From Pleurodeles waltl (taxonomy: Eukaryota > Chordata > Amphibia > Caudata > Salamandridae): 64,000 nucleotides of DNA. The translations under genes were made by a program, and so were the position numbers. Shown here piece by piece: positions 10,196 to 20,040 of this stretch. A model generated the notes under the pieces. The model saw only the letters and a program-made list of their open reading frames with translations, did no database searches and had not been told where the DNA came from. Where the stretch lies: positions 775,445,138 to 775,509,137 of the forward strand of contig NC_090438.1 in the NCBI RefSeq assembly GCF_031143425.1, written 5' to 3'. Every line of letters begins with the position of its first letter. Position 1 is the stretch's first letter.

Positions 10196-11027
10196 TGGGC
10201 ATGGAGCCCCGTTGTGGATCTGGCGTGGTGCTGTAATCCGGCTGAGGTGCCCCCCCTTCCCTTCCCCCTGAGGTGCCTGTTGTATTTCTATCTGATTTCC
10301 CTGCAGTGTTCTCTCCGTTTGTGGACAGGTATCTAGTGTGGGCCTGCAGTACTAATCGTGATGTATGATTTTAAAATGTTTTTATATATCTGTATATATT
10401 TGGTTACTGTATTTTGCTACATTACAATGGTTGCAGTCATTTCCTTTTGTCTTTGCATTCTTCTGGGGGGGTTGTGGGTTGTTACTGTGCTGTTTGGAAA
10501 TGCATTGGTGTGTGTGTTGTAGTGAGTGAGGGTCGGGTTGGGGGTGGGGGTGTTGCGTGTGTGTCCCCCTGACTTTTGCCTCCCCCTTCCCCTATGTCGT
10601 AGGTGCAGTACTCACCGTTGTCTTCGGCGCCTACGTTGCTGGTGTTCGTAGAGGAGCAGGAAGACAAGCGCAGGGAGTATTTGTAGTTCAGGCTCCATGG
10701 TGGCCTCCTTCCTCATGGAGTGTGTTGAGGTGAGCGTTTTCCCATTGCAAAAGCTGTTTCCGCCGTGTTTTTATCCACGGTGAATCCGCGCCGGAAAAGG
10801 TGGCGGATTGGCGTGTTGTGATACTGTGGGCGGTACATTGTCTTCCGCCTGTCTGTTGGCGGTGACCGCGATGCTGCTTGTCTGTACCGCCGTGGCGGTC
10901 GGAGTGCTAAAGTGGCTGTCTATGTTGGCGGTTTCCGCCACGGTCATAATTCCCTTTTTTTGTCCGCCGGCCTGTTTGCGGTATTACTGCAGCTTTAGCA
11001 CCGTCCGCCAGGGTTGTAATGACCACC
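10196..11027. repeat. Harbinger right flank, subterminal and terminal repeat
   Basis: This part is non-coding. From 10760 onward GGCGG/CCGCC motifs become dense, mirroring the left subterminal region. The element ends with GTTGTAATGACCACC at 11027. Confidence 0.7.
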
Positions 11028-12375
11028 TATATCTTTCTAAGCCCATCACTCCTGAGACGGTGCCTATGCCACAAGGTGATTTACAGATCTGAAAGTGACC
11101 ACAACCCGGTGGAAATAAAAGTTGATCTAGGGGCCACGAGACATGACCTGTATAAAGCAAGTGGTCGTCAATTCACGGAAGGCCCCACTATAAAACGTAT
11201 TAAATGGTCTGCTCACTGTAAAACAAAATATGAGGCTTGGAAGAAGGCAAATGGTCCAATAAACCTTCATCAGGGGTTGGTCAAATAATAGATCAATGGG
11301 GGCTGGTGCTTAAAAAGCTTTGAGTTCCCCTCTGCAATAGAGTGCAGCCTGGTCAAACTGGGGGTATACAGAACAGGGTGGTTAAGCAGCTAGACCCAAG
11401 GAATGGTCACAATATAAAAAGAGATATCGGCAGGCAGAAAGGCATTACAAGAGGCTCAAAACTCTGGCTTCAGATGCACTAAGGAAGTTGGCACGGAAAG
11501 ATTATAAAAAAGCATTATAGATGTTGAAGACCAAACAGACGGAAGAAAGCTGGAAACATCTGGTAACATTGCTTTCATCCACCAGAAGTAGAGAATTTTG
11601 GGATTTCATTAGCACATTGCTTACGTGATCCCGGCCAGCGACTGGGAAAGGCATGTCAGAAATCTGTATGTAGATATAAAATATGTAGGGGATCAAGCTC
11701 ACAGCGCCGGTCCCAATGAATTGGATGTATTAGATGACAAAATTGGACCCATCACCAATAAAAACTGTGCAATCTATCCTTGGCAAAATGAGGCGGGATT
11801 GGGCCCCTGGACCCAATGGCCTGCCCGGGAGCATTTTCAGAGACGACCAAGCTTACTGGGACGCACCCCTGACCGCTTTATTCAATGACTGTTTATATTT
11901 TTCGGTGGTTCCGGGGGCATGGAAGGGATCAATACTTCAACCTATCTATAAAAAAGGGGACATTACTTGCCCTGAAAATTATAGGCTAATAGCCTTATTG
12001 GATGTAGATGGTAAAGCGTGTGCAAGGGTTTTATTACAAGAGCTGGAAGAATGGATCTCAGCAAATGGCATAATTCCACCTTATCAAACAGGTTTTAGAC
12101 CTAGTTCCTCCACGTTAGATAATGTCCTGGCAGTTTCATATCTTGGACAACAAGCACTAAAACCAACGTCTCCACCGCTTTTTGCATGCTTCATTGACTA
12201 AAGTGCGGCTTTCGACGGGGTGGTGCGGCACATCCTGTGGAAGAAACTAGCATCCTGGGGGATACCAAGGAAACTGTTAGCTTCAATAATTGCCCTATAC
12301 TCAAACACCTGGGTGAGAATAAAAATCACAAAATCACGTGTGACTAGGAAGATTTTCACTAACAAAGGCCTAAAA
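11028..12375 (+). mobile_element. LINE, middle segment: end of endonuclease and start of RT
   Basis: The endonuclease resumes at the TAT duplication with YIFLSPS and reaches SDHNPVEI, the conserved C-terminal His-containing motif. The reverse transcriptase begins near 11734 (APGPNGLPG, then a YKKGD segment, then ENYRLIALL, then TGFRPSSSTLDN). It continues through the catalytic block CFID.SAAFDGV with a stop between ID and S at 12199-12201. The piece ends in KGLK at 12375, where the DIRS element is inserted. It is a pseudogene with several stops. Confidence 0.85.
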
Positions 12376-12588
12376 GAACGAGTTACTTACCTTCGGTAAC
12401 GACTTTTCTGGTGGATACATTAGCTACCTGTGGATTCCTCACCTCATGAATACTCCCATGGCGCCAGCATTCGACGGAAATCTTCTTACTAGTCTCTGCA
12501 CGTCGACGAGGACGTCACTGTCTCGCACGCGACGCCGTCTGACGTCATACAGGCAATAAGAGGTCCTCGACGACGTGCAGACGTCAGT
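12376..12588. repeat. DIRS left inverted terminal repeat
   Basis: The 165-bp core at 12424-12588 is the inverse of 18189-18353 with one visible mismatch. The left end carries about 48 extra bases, beginning GAACGAGTTACTTACC, that are absent from the right end. Unequal ends of this kind are normal for DIRS elements, because the internal complementary region stores a copy of both. Confidence 0.93.
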
Positions 12589-12695
12589 ACCAATCATTTT
12601 TTACGTGCATGAGAACAACCAGGCAATGCAATGAAAGAGCAAGGCAACATCCATTATATTGTAAAATACACCACATTGTATGAATAACTGTAAAT

Positions 12696-12830
12696 CTTTT
12701 TATGTACATATATATATATATATATATAAAACTCTCTCTTTTAAAATATATACACACACCAAGTATATACATAAAGATATATACACATATACACATATAT
12801 ATATACAAATATATTATATATATACATCTA
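12696..12830. repeat. TA/CA-rich microsatellite inside DIRS
   Basis: Runs of TATATA and CACATATA fill the space between the left terminal repeat and the internal complementary region. The open frames called across it are simple-sequence artefacts. Confidence 0.85.
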
Positions 12831-12911
12831 TTGCACCCTCAAGGACCAAGAGGAGCGCACTCAAGGATTACTTGGCAAGACCATAAAGGCAACGGGGAGG
12901 CGGGTGGGACC

Positions 12912-13021
12912 GTGAGGAATCCACAGGTAGCTAATGTATCCACCAGAAAAGTCGTTACCGAAGGTAAGTAACTCGTTCTTCTGATGGATACAACTACCTG
13001 TGGATTCCTCACCTCATGAAT
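12912..13021. repeat. DIRS internal complementary region
   Basis: The first half is complementary to the outer end of the left terminal repeat (through GTAACTCGTTC). The second half is complementary to the outer end of the right one (from TTCTGATGGATAC). The two are joined head to head. In the DIRS replication model this region bridges the two ends of the linear cDNA so that a circle can close. Confidence 0.92.
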
Positions 13022-13066
13022 AGAGTCCCAAAGCAGTACCACGCCCGGCGGTGGGTGCCTAAATGT

Positions 13067-14140
13067 TCAAACCAAGAAATCCTGCAGCACTGACCGTGCA
13101 AAATGGCCGTCCCTTCTAACCTCAGAATCTAAACAGTAATGTTTTGCAAAAGTGTGAAGGGACGACCAAGTTGCGGCCTTGCAGATGTCGACCACAGGAA
13201 CACCTCTGGCTAAGGCCGAAGTGGCCGACTTAGCTCTGGTGGAATGAGCTCTAATGCCCTCAGGAGGATCCTTCTTTGCCAAAGAGTAACATATTTTAAT
13301 GCAAAGAACAACCCACCTGGATAGTGTTCTCTTGTGGACTGCCTTTCCTCTCCTCTTGCCCACGTATCCAATAAACAGCTGATCCTCCAGCCTGAAATCC
13401 CTTGTTCTATCGATAAAGAAGCTCAACGCTCTCTTTGGGTCCAGACGGTGCAGTCTTTCTTCCTCTTTGGAAGGATGAGGCGGAGGATAGAACGTGGACA
13501 AAGTAATTGCCTGAGCCAAATGGAAGGGTGAAACAACCTTCGGGAGGAAAGCAGCCTTGGTCCTCAACACCACCTTATCCCCATAAAAAGTTGTATAAGG
13601 GGGTTTTACTGATAAGGCCTGCAACTCACTCACTCTCCTTGCTGATGTTATAGCTATCAGGAAGACTGTTTTTAAAACCAAATACCTCAAGGGGCAAGAA
13701 TGCATAGGTTCAAAAGGGGACCCCATAAGGAAAGTCAGGACTAAGGACAAATCCCATTGCGGCATAACGAATGGCTTTGGAGGATATTGATTTAGAAGAC
13801 CTTTCAAGAATCTGATAACAATAGGGGATTTAAATAAAGATGGTTGGTCTGGAAGACATATGAAGGCTGACAAGGCCGATAAATAACCTTTAATGGTAGC
13901 CACTGCACAACCTTTTTGCGCCAGAGATAGAGCAAAAGACAAAATGTCCGATAGATGAGCATGTAAGGGATCAATCTGCCTCTCTCCACACCACGCAACA
14001 AATTTAGACCACCTATTAGCGTAGATAGATTTAGTGGAGTGTCGCCTGGCCGCTAATATAACATCCACTACCTCAGGCGGGAGAGAGAAGGAACTCAGGT
14101 TGCCCCGTTCAATCTCCAGGCATGTAGGTGCAGACTCTGG
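13067..14140 (-). CDS. DIRS tyrosine recombinase
   Basis: This enzyme integrates the circular DNA copy by tyrosine-recombinase chemistry. The catalytic set is visible: Arg in ITSARRVSELQ (near 13620-13650), the HxxR motif in HSTRAKS (13235-13246) and the nucleophilic Tyr in FAKHYCLD (near 13150). An N-terminal SAM-like core-binding part starts near LPPEVVDVILAARRHSTKS at about 14080. The frame is open far upstream, to 15910, across the whole RT gene in another frame. I count only the part after about 14140 as recombinase. It lies in the -1 frame relative to RT and overlaps the RT end slightly. It could be made by frameshifting or from its own start. Confidence 0.9.
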   Translation of the reverse strand, partial: PESAPTCLEIERGNLSSFSLPPEVVDVILAARRHSTKSIYANRWSKFVAWCGERQIDPLHAHLSDILSFALSLAQKGCAVATIKGYLSALSAFICLPDQPSLFKSPIVIRFLKGLLNQYPPKPFVMPQWDLSLVLTFLMGSPFEPMHSCPLRYLVLKTVFLIAITSARRVSELQALSVKPPYTTFYGDKVVLRTKAAFLPKVVSPFHLAQAITLSTFYPPPHPSKEEERLHRLDPKRALSFFIDRTRDFRLEDQLFIGYVGKRRGKAVHKRTLSRWVVLCIKICYSLAKKDPPEGIRAHSTRAKSATSALARGVPVVDICKAATWSSLHTFAKHYCLDSEVRRDGHFARSVLQDFLV

Positions 14141-15945
14141 AGGTTGGGGTGTAGAACCTGCCCCTGCGACTGTGAGAGGAGGTCTGCCCTGAAAGGGAGA
14201 CGGAGCGGCGGGCACGTTGAGAGTTGGAGAAGGTCGGAGTACCACACCCTCCTTGGCCAATCCGGAGCTATTAAGATTACTAGAGCCCGGTCTTGGCGAA
14301 TCTTCCTCAATACTCGAGGAATCAAGGGTATGGGAGGAAACGCGTAAAGCAACTGGCCGCACCAGGTCATTTGAAACGCGTCCCCCAACGCTTCCTGCAT
14401 CGGATACTGAAGGCTGCAGAACAACGGACAATGCACGTTCTCTCGAGTGGCGAACAGATCTACCCGAGGAAACCCCCACTTCTGGAAGATTAAACGGACT
14501 TGATCTGGATGGAGACGCCACTCGTGGTCTGCCGAGAAGTGGCGACTGAGACTGTCCGCACGCACGTTCAAAACTCCAGCCAGATGGTTTGCTATCAAGC
14601 AAATCCGATGGTCCTTTGCCCAGGACCATAGTCGAAGAGCTTCTCTGCAGAGAAGGTACGACCCCACTCCTCCCTGCTTGTTTATGTACCACATCGTGGT
14701 AGTATTGTCCGTTAGGACCTGTACCGACTGACCACGAAGGGAAGGGAGGAAGGCCTTGAGAGCCAGACGTACAGCCCGTAACTCTAACAGATTGATGTGA
14801 AAAATCTGTTCCTCTGGAGACCAAAGACCTTTGATCTCCAGATCCCCCAGATGAGCTCCCCACCCTAGAGTGGAAGCATCCGTTATGACTGTTGTCACTG
14901 GTGGCGACTGCTGGAACGGCTTTCCTTGTGAAAGATTGTTGCTTGCAATCCACCACTTCAAATCCACAGCAGCATCTCTGGAGATCTTGACAGTACCCTC
15001 TAGATCCCCTCTGTGTTGAGACCACTGCCTTCGGAGGCACCACTGAAGAGCCCTCATGTGCCAGCGAGCATGCGTGACCAACAGAATGCAGGAGGCAAAA
15101 AGACCGAGCAGACGAAGGACCTTGAGGACTGGAACTACCGCTCCATTTCGAAACATTGGAACCAAATCCTGAATATCTTGAATCCGCTGAGGCGGAGGAA
15201 AGGCCCGACCCAATGTTGTATCCAGTACTGCCCCTATGAACAGGAGGCGCTGAGAGGGCTCTAGGTGAGATTTGGGCTCGTTCACCGAAAAGCCCAGGTC
15301 GAACAACAACTGGGTTGTTGACTGCAGATGACGCAACACAAGCTCCGGGGACTTGGCTTTGATTAACCAATCGTCCAAGTAAGGGAATACTGCTATCCCC
15401 TTCCTTCTGAGCTCTGCCGCAACCACCGACATCACCTTCGTGAAGACTCGAGGTGCTGAAGTAAGACCAAACGGAAGGACCGCAAACTGGTAGTGTTGCG
15501 ATCCCACCACAAACCGGAGATACTTCCTGTGTGACTTGAGTATCGGGATATGAAAGTAAGCATCCTGCAAGTCGACAGACACCATCCAGTCTTCCATGTT
15601 CAACGCCAAAAGCACCTGTGCTAGGGTCAGCATCTTGAACTTTTCCTGCTTGAGGAACCAATTCAAGATCCTCAGGTCCAGAATTGGTCTCAAACGACCA
15701 TCCTTCTTGGGAATCAGGAAATACCTTGAGTAAACTCCTTGACCCCTTTCCTGCTCCGGGACCAACTCCACCGCGCCCTTTAAAAGGAGGACTTCTACCT
15801 CCTGTTCTAGCAACAGGAGGTGTTCTTGTGAACAATACGAAGGGCGGGGCGGGGCGGGATGAGGGGCGGAAACTCCCGAAAGGGAAGGGTGTAGCCTTTT
15901 CCCACAACACTGAGAACCCAAGTGTCCGACGTAACAGTCTCCCAT
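14095..15945 (-). CDS. DIRS reverse transcriptase / RNase H
   Basis: The polyprotein frame of 616 codons from ATG 15945 copies element RNA into DNA. RT motifs in order are YFLIPKKDGRLRPILDLR, VDLQDAYFHIPI, LPFGLTSAPRVFTKV and the catalytic box FPYLDDWL. RNase H follows, with VITDASTLGWG, the Glu in INLLELRAV and VLTDNTTTMWY. A conserved DIRS segment, PRVDLFATREN, comes next. It lies in the same frame as gag, downstream of a single UAG, with 63 bases between that UAG codon and this ATG and no other stop. Confidence 0.93.
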   Translation of the reverse strand: MGDCYVGHLGSQCCGKRLHPSLSGVSAPHPAPPRPSYCSQEHLLLLEQEVEVLLLKGAVELVPEQERGQGVYSRYFLIPKKDGRLRPILDLRILNWFLKQEKFKMLTLAQVLLALNMEDWMVSVDLQDAYFHIPILKSHRKYLRFVVGSQHYQFAVLPFGLTSAPRVFTKVMSVVAAELRRKGIAVFPYLDDWLIKAKSPELVLRHLQSTTQLLFDLGFSVNEPKSHLEPSQRLLFIGAVLDTTLGRAFPPPQRIQDIQDLVPMFRNGAVVPVLKVLRLLGLFASCILLVTHARWHMRALQWCLRRQWSQHRGDLEGTVKISRDAAVDLKWWIASNNLSQGKPFQQSPPVTTVITDASTLGWGAHLGDLEIKGLWSPEEQIFHINLLELRAVRLALKAFLPSLRGQSVQVLTDNTTTMWYINKQGGVGSYLLCREALRLWSWAKDHRICLIANHLAGVLNVRADSLSRHFSADHEWRLHPDQVRLIFQKWGFPRVDLFATRENVHCPLFCSLQYPMQEALGDAFQMTWCGQLLYAFPPIPLIPRVLRKIRQDRALVILIAPDWPRRVWYSDLLQLSTCPPLRLPFRADLLSQSQGQVLHPNLQSLHLHAWRLNGAT

Positions 15946-16008
15946 TTGGTGAGAAAATGCTGTAATCTTCCCCCTACAGGAGAGGAGTGAGTGGGAAATG
16001 GTGGAAGC

Positions 16009-18084
16009 CTAAGGCTGCTTCCCCTGCTGCACCCCGCCAGAGGATGAGGAAGAGGCAGAGTGCTGCTGAGAAGCTCCCCTGGTGCGGACCCTACCCCTCC
16101 CCCTAAAAGATCTATAGGGATGGGAAGAGGCAGGTTGCTGATATCTTCCCCGAAAGGAAGAGGAGGAAGAGCCACGCCCAAATCCACGAAACCTCCTGAA
16201 GAATCTGGAAGAGGCCGTGGAAGAAGGAGCTTGGAGTCCCAGCGACTTAGCCGTGGCCCTGCTCTCCTTAAACCGTTCCAAGGCCGAATCAGCCTTAGCC
16301 CCAAACAGTTTGTCCCCATCAAACGGGAGATCCAACAATGTGGACTGTACATCTGCCGAAAAGCCCGAGTTACGGAGCCAGGCCTGTCTCCTTTCCACCA
16401 CAGTTGTGCCCATTGCTCTGGCTACCGAGTCGGTGGTATCCAGTCCCGTCTGGATAATTTGGGTCGCAGCAGCCTGAGCATCAGAGACAAGATCCAAAAG
16501 ACTCTGGGGAAGCTCTGTAAACGAAGAGGAGATGTCATCCATCAGAGCATGAATATACCTCCCCAGGATACAGGTTGCATTGGTGGCTTTTAAAGCCAGA
16601 CTGCAGGACGAAAAAATCTTCTTCGACTGCACCTCCAGCTTTTTTGAATCTCTGTCCCCCGGCACCGTCGGAAAAGAACCAGGCGCTGACTTGGACGAAC
16701 AGGAGGCCTGCACAACCAAGCTCTCCGGCGTAGGGTGCCTAGATAGGAAACCAGGATCAGTTGGAGCCGTCCGATACCTCCTGGCCACGGCTCTGTGAAC
16801 TGCTGGGGAAGATGCCGGCTTCTTCCACACCTCTAAAACCGGATCCAGCAGAGCATCATTAAAAGGTAATAGAGGCTCCGCCGCGGCTGAGGCCGGATGC
16901 AACACCTCTGTCAAAAGGTTTTGTTTCGCCTCCACCACCGGCAAAGGCAGGTCCAAAAAACTAGCTGCCTTCCGTACCACTGTATGAAAGGAAGCAGCTT
17001 CCTCGGTATATTCCCCCGGGGACGAAAGGTCCCACTCAGGGGAAGTGTCCAGCCCACTGGCCGACTCCAGTCCACGCAGCCCATCACCCGAGTCCTCTAG
17101 CTCTCCTTCCTCTAGGGCTCGTTGGTACTCCTGCTCCTCTAGTACCCGGAGAGCACGCCTCCTTGGATGCAGTCGTTGCTCAATCCGCGGAGTCGACAAT
17201 ACCTCCGCCGAAGTCGGAGATCGGCGCCGATCTTCCGAAGCCACCGACGCCGCATCCGGCGCCACAGGTAACTTCGGCGCCGACTGAAGAGCAGATGAAA
17301 CGGATGGACCCACCGGAGTCACAGGCCGAAATCTCGACGTCGACGGGATGGAAATCCCTGGGGCCAATCCCTCCGAAGCCATCGGAGCGGCCACCGGCGC
17401 CAACACTGGCGCCGAGCCCACGTTCCCAAACGGGAGAAAGGGCATAAAGGGTGCCGGCCGAAGAGGCGCAGGATCACCCAAAGAAAAGGCCAAAGGCCCA
17501 GCCGGAGCACCCCCTGGAGCCATCTGTTGGAAGATGGCATACATCGCATTCAAGAATGCGGAACTATCGGCTCCAGGGGTGGGAAAAGCCGGATACTGGG
17601 GTGCCTGACTCGGAGGCGACCCCGACGCCGGCCTCGGCGTCTGCGCCGGAGAAAACACTTGAGGCTCCAATACCTCAATCACCGACGCCTGTCCAGGCGA
17701 AGTTGGAGACGCCGGAGAGAGCAACGGCGTCGAAGGATGCGGCGTCACCGTGGGGCTGACCTCCCATGTCCTCCGGCGCCGATCCGGAGACCTGGAACGA
17801 GCCTCCCTTGAATGACGCCGAGATTCTCTACGGCGCCGGGAGTCTCGATGACGCCGATGTCTTGGAGAAGACTTTTTCTTGTGATGCTTCTCCTTTGACT
17901 TGGCCATAAACAGCTTCGCCTCGCGTTCTTTAAGGGCCTTCGGATTCATGTGCTGACACGAATCACAAGTCGAGACGTCGTGGTCGGAGCTCAAACACCA
18001 AAGGCAATCGGAATGAGGATCCGTCACCGACATCTTGCCTCCACACTCACGACAAGGCTTAAATCCAGACTTTCTCTGCGACAT
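16009..18084 (-). CDS. DIRS gag-like protein
   Basis: From ATG 18084 the frame runs 691 codons to a UAG at 16011-16009. The N-terminus carries a cysteine cluster (CRECGG, then CLWCL, then CDSCQ) that probably binds zinc. A strongly basic Arg/Ser-rich stretch follows (RRHRDSRRRRESRRHS). Then comes a long Pro/Ser/Ala-rich region, a helical part and a Gly/Arg/Phe-rich C-terminus (FRRFRGFGRGSSSSSFRG) typical of RNA-binding proteins. This is the structural protein of vertebrate DIRS elements, expected to package element RNA. An in-frame codon two steps upstream of this ATG is not a start, so 18084 is preferred. Confidence 0.88.
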   Translation of the reverse strand: MSQRKSGFKPCRECGGKMSVTDPHSDCLWCLSSDHDVSTCDSCQHMNPKALKEREAKLFMAKSKEKHHKKKSSPRHRRHRDSRRRRESRRHSREARSRSPDRRRRTWEVSPTVTPHPSTPLLSPASPTSPGQASVIEVLEPQVFSPAQTPRPASGSPPSQAPQYPAFPTPGADSSAFLNAMYAIFQQMAPGGAPAGPLAFSLGDPAPLRPAPFMPFLPFGNVGSAPVLAPVAAPMASEGLAPGISIPSTSRFRPVTPVGPSVSSALQSAPKLPVAPDAASVASEDRRRSPTSAEVLSTPRIEQRLHPRRRALRVLEEQEYQRALEEGELEDSGDGLRGLESASGLDTSPEWDLSSPGEYTEEAASFHTVVRKAASFLDLPLPVVEAKQNLLTEVLHPASAAAEPLLPFNDALLDPVLEVWKKPASSPAVHRAVARRYRTAPTDPGFLSRHPTPESLVVQASCSSKSAPGSFPTVPGDRDSKKLEVQSKKIFSSCSLALKATNATCILGRYIHALMDDISSSFTELPQSLLDLVSDAQAAATQIIQTGLDTTDSVARAMGTTVVERRQAWLRNSGFSADVQSTLLDLPFDGDKLFGAKADSALERFKESRATAKSLGLQAPSSTASSRFFRRFRGFGRGSSSSSFRGRYQQPASSHPYRSFRGRGRVRTRGASQQHSASSSSSGGVQQGKQP

Positions 18085-18188
18085 TATTTCCACAGAGAAA
18101 GAGTACGCAGCAAGATATACACTGTAACCGCAAGAGTAACAGTTGCTCCCTCGAAGATAACCGTTTCGAATGCACGGAAAAAAAGGGA

Positions 18189-18368
18189 ACTGACGTCTGC
18201 ACGTCGTCGAGGACCTCTTATTGCCTGTATGACGTCAGACGGCGTCGCGTGCGAGACAGTGACGTCCTCGTCGACGTGCAGAGACTAGTAAGACGATTTC
18301 CGTCGAATGCTGGCGCCATGGGAGTATTCATGAGGTGAGGAATCCACAGGTAGTTGTATCCATCAGAA
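18189..18368. repeat. DIRS right inverted terminal repeat
   Basis: The core at 18189-18353 mirrors 12424-12588. The outer end finishes TGTATCCATCAGAA, matching the second half of the internal complementary region. On the - strand this is the 5' end of the element and presumably carries its promoter. Confidence 0.92.
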
Positions 18369-20040
18369 CAGGGCTGCGTCATAGCGCCCACTCTCTTTAA
18401 TCTACACACAGCAGACCTGGGTGCTGAGCTGCTCAGAGGAAATACGTTTCCTCCAAGGCTGGGGCAACTGGTGCTCCCCATAATACAATAAGCGGACAAC
18501 ATGGTTTTGCTTGCCCCAACCCAGATCGGGCTCACAAGGGGCCTTGACATACTGCACGACTAAAATGAAAGAAATGCTTTAAAAGCGAATGCAGGAAAAA
18601 CTAAAGTTTTGGTTTTTAGCCGTCAGTCGAAAAAATGTGTATAGAAGATGGAAACTCGGTCCTCTAAGTATAGAGCTGGAAGACAAATATCACTACTTGG
18701 GGGTCTGGCTATCAAATACGTGGAGAATAACACATCTGGCAGCGGCATTGACCTCTAAAGCAGTAAGAATCTCCAACGTATTAGCAAAACTCCATCAACG
18801 GCTTAACCCTTAGGGAGGGTGATAAGAGCAAAACTACTACCCTCAGTTACTTATGGCCACTTGGCTTTTCCGGACAAATTGACAGTCACTCTAGAGAATG
18901 CCCAGATGAGAGCCTACAAAAGGATCATTAAGATCCCCAGATCAACAAGGCATGCAGGGATACGTTTGGAATTAGATATAATATGCATGGACTTGTTGTG
19001 CAAAATAGATAAGATAAAGTTTTACCAAAGTGTCAGCAGGGCAGAGGATTGTAGCCTTAGGGGGGCTCTGAAAGTAATATTCAAAAATAAAACTAGCATT
19101 TGGGCCATCTATCTAACAAAGGCAGAGGAACAGTCCAATCTGGCCCCTTCCTATTCCACAGACCCTGCCATCACGAAAGCGGTTTTGAAGAAAAAACTGA
19201 AAGTGCTTGGTCTGCAAGCTTCAAGAGCCAAAGATATCTCAACAGTTAGGGATATCCATGGAGCTGATGTCCTGCATGAATCATACGCAACCACCAAAGG
19301 CCAGCCCTATCTAAAAGCCCCACTAGGAGATTGAGCGTTCCAGAACATCCGTCAGATGCGCCTCCTGACCTTACCTGCCTGGGAATACCGATGGAAGTGG
19401 AAAACTGCACAAGGGCATATGCATGAATGCTCGTTGTGCAAATACCACACAGAATCAATAAAACATCTTGTATGTTGTTGCCCGTGTTTGGCGTCTGAAC
19501 GGCGCCGCCTGTTAAAACCTCTGTTCTTGAAACATGGGGTGAGAACATGCAAAGAAGCCCTAAGTCTTATCTTTACTGCAGTAGTCCCCATGGAACTAGC
19601 CCGCTTTGGAAAATTCTTTCATAAGCTGTGTTCAGCAAGGAGCCAAACTAGCAAGGGTACCTGTGGAGGGTGGGGGGCCATCAAAGAAATGGCTCTGACG
19701 AGATGGCTCCTGCCGCCCAAGTCATCCCCCCAGTCACCTAATGGTCTTGGATATTAGAAACGGATCTGGTACAACAGGCAAACAATTGGTTGGCACTGGC
19801 AAAAGGTTGTATTAAGGGTATTTACTTGTGTAACAGCTTGTGGTTAACATCTGGGGGGCCCCGGTTGGAGCAATTTTCTGGGTATTATAGTACTTTATAG
19901 TATTTTATAGAAGGTGCTATGATTAGGCATCAGTGTGGCATCAGAAGGGTATTTCTTGTTGTTTATTTTATAGTTTTAGTTTTGTTTGTTTTTTAATATG
20001 TTGTAATGATTGTAATTAATCAGGCAATAAAGATTCATTC
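18369..20040 (+). mobile_element. LINE, 3' segment: rest of RT, CCHC-like tail, 3' UTR
   Basis: RT resumes with QGCVIAPTLFNL and goes on to a damaged YADD-type box (ADNMVLLAP preceded by a stop). The thumb and C-terminal region follows (DKYHYLGVWLSN, then LLPSVTYGHLAF). Near 19420-19500 a Cys/His cluster, CSLCKYHTESIKHLVCCCP, resembles the CCHC tail of I/R1/Tx1-like LINEs. The 3' UTR ends with AATAAA and short ATTCA repeats at 20025-20045, a common LINE tail. Several stops and frameshifts are present. Confidence 0.82.

Larger units (their letters stand above)
2535..11027. mobile_element. PIF/Harbinger DNA transposon, 8.5 kb, three genes
   Basis: The element is bounded by terminal inverted repeats: the left begins GGGGGTCATTACAAC and the right ends GTTGTAATGACCACC. 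It is flanked by a 3-bp duplication, TAT, at 2532-2534 and 11028-11030, the size expected for PIF/Harbinger. Both subterminal regions (about 2550-2840 and 10760-11010) are crowded with GGCGG/CCGCC motifs, likely transposase or Myb-protein binding sites. Inside are a Myb/SANT-like gene (+), a HARBI1-like transposase (-) and a second Myb/SANT-like gene (+). The transposase and the second Myb gene carry frameshifts or stops, so this copy is not autonomous now. Confidence 0.85.
12376..18368 (-). mobile_element. DIRS-type tyrosine-recombinase retrotransposon, apparently complete
   Basis: The 5,993-bp element reads on the - strand. It has inverted terminal repeats, an internal complementary region and three long open frames (gag, RT/RNase H, tyrosine recombinase), the full DIRS architecture. 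DIRS elements replicate through an RNA and insert as a circle by site-specific recombination, so they make no target duplication. None is seen: the flanking LINE frame reads KGLK on the left and QGCVIAP on the right with nothing repeated. The long open frames and near-identical terminal repeats suggest recent activity. Confidence 0.92.

Noticed and set aside
8960..10202. Several long - strand frames with periodic Leu/Cys/Pro text
   Set aside because: They are complements of the three tandem repeats in the Harbinger element.
12584..12886. Tyr/Ile-rich frames in DIRS
   Set aside because: They are translations of the TA/CA microsatellite.
14140..15910. N-terminal 590 residues of the recombinase frame as a protein
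   Set aside because: It overlaps RT/RNase H completely, has no recognisable domain and is compositionally odd. I report it only as a question.
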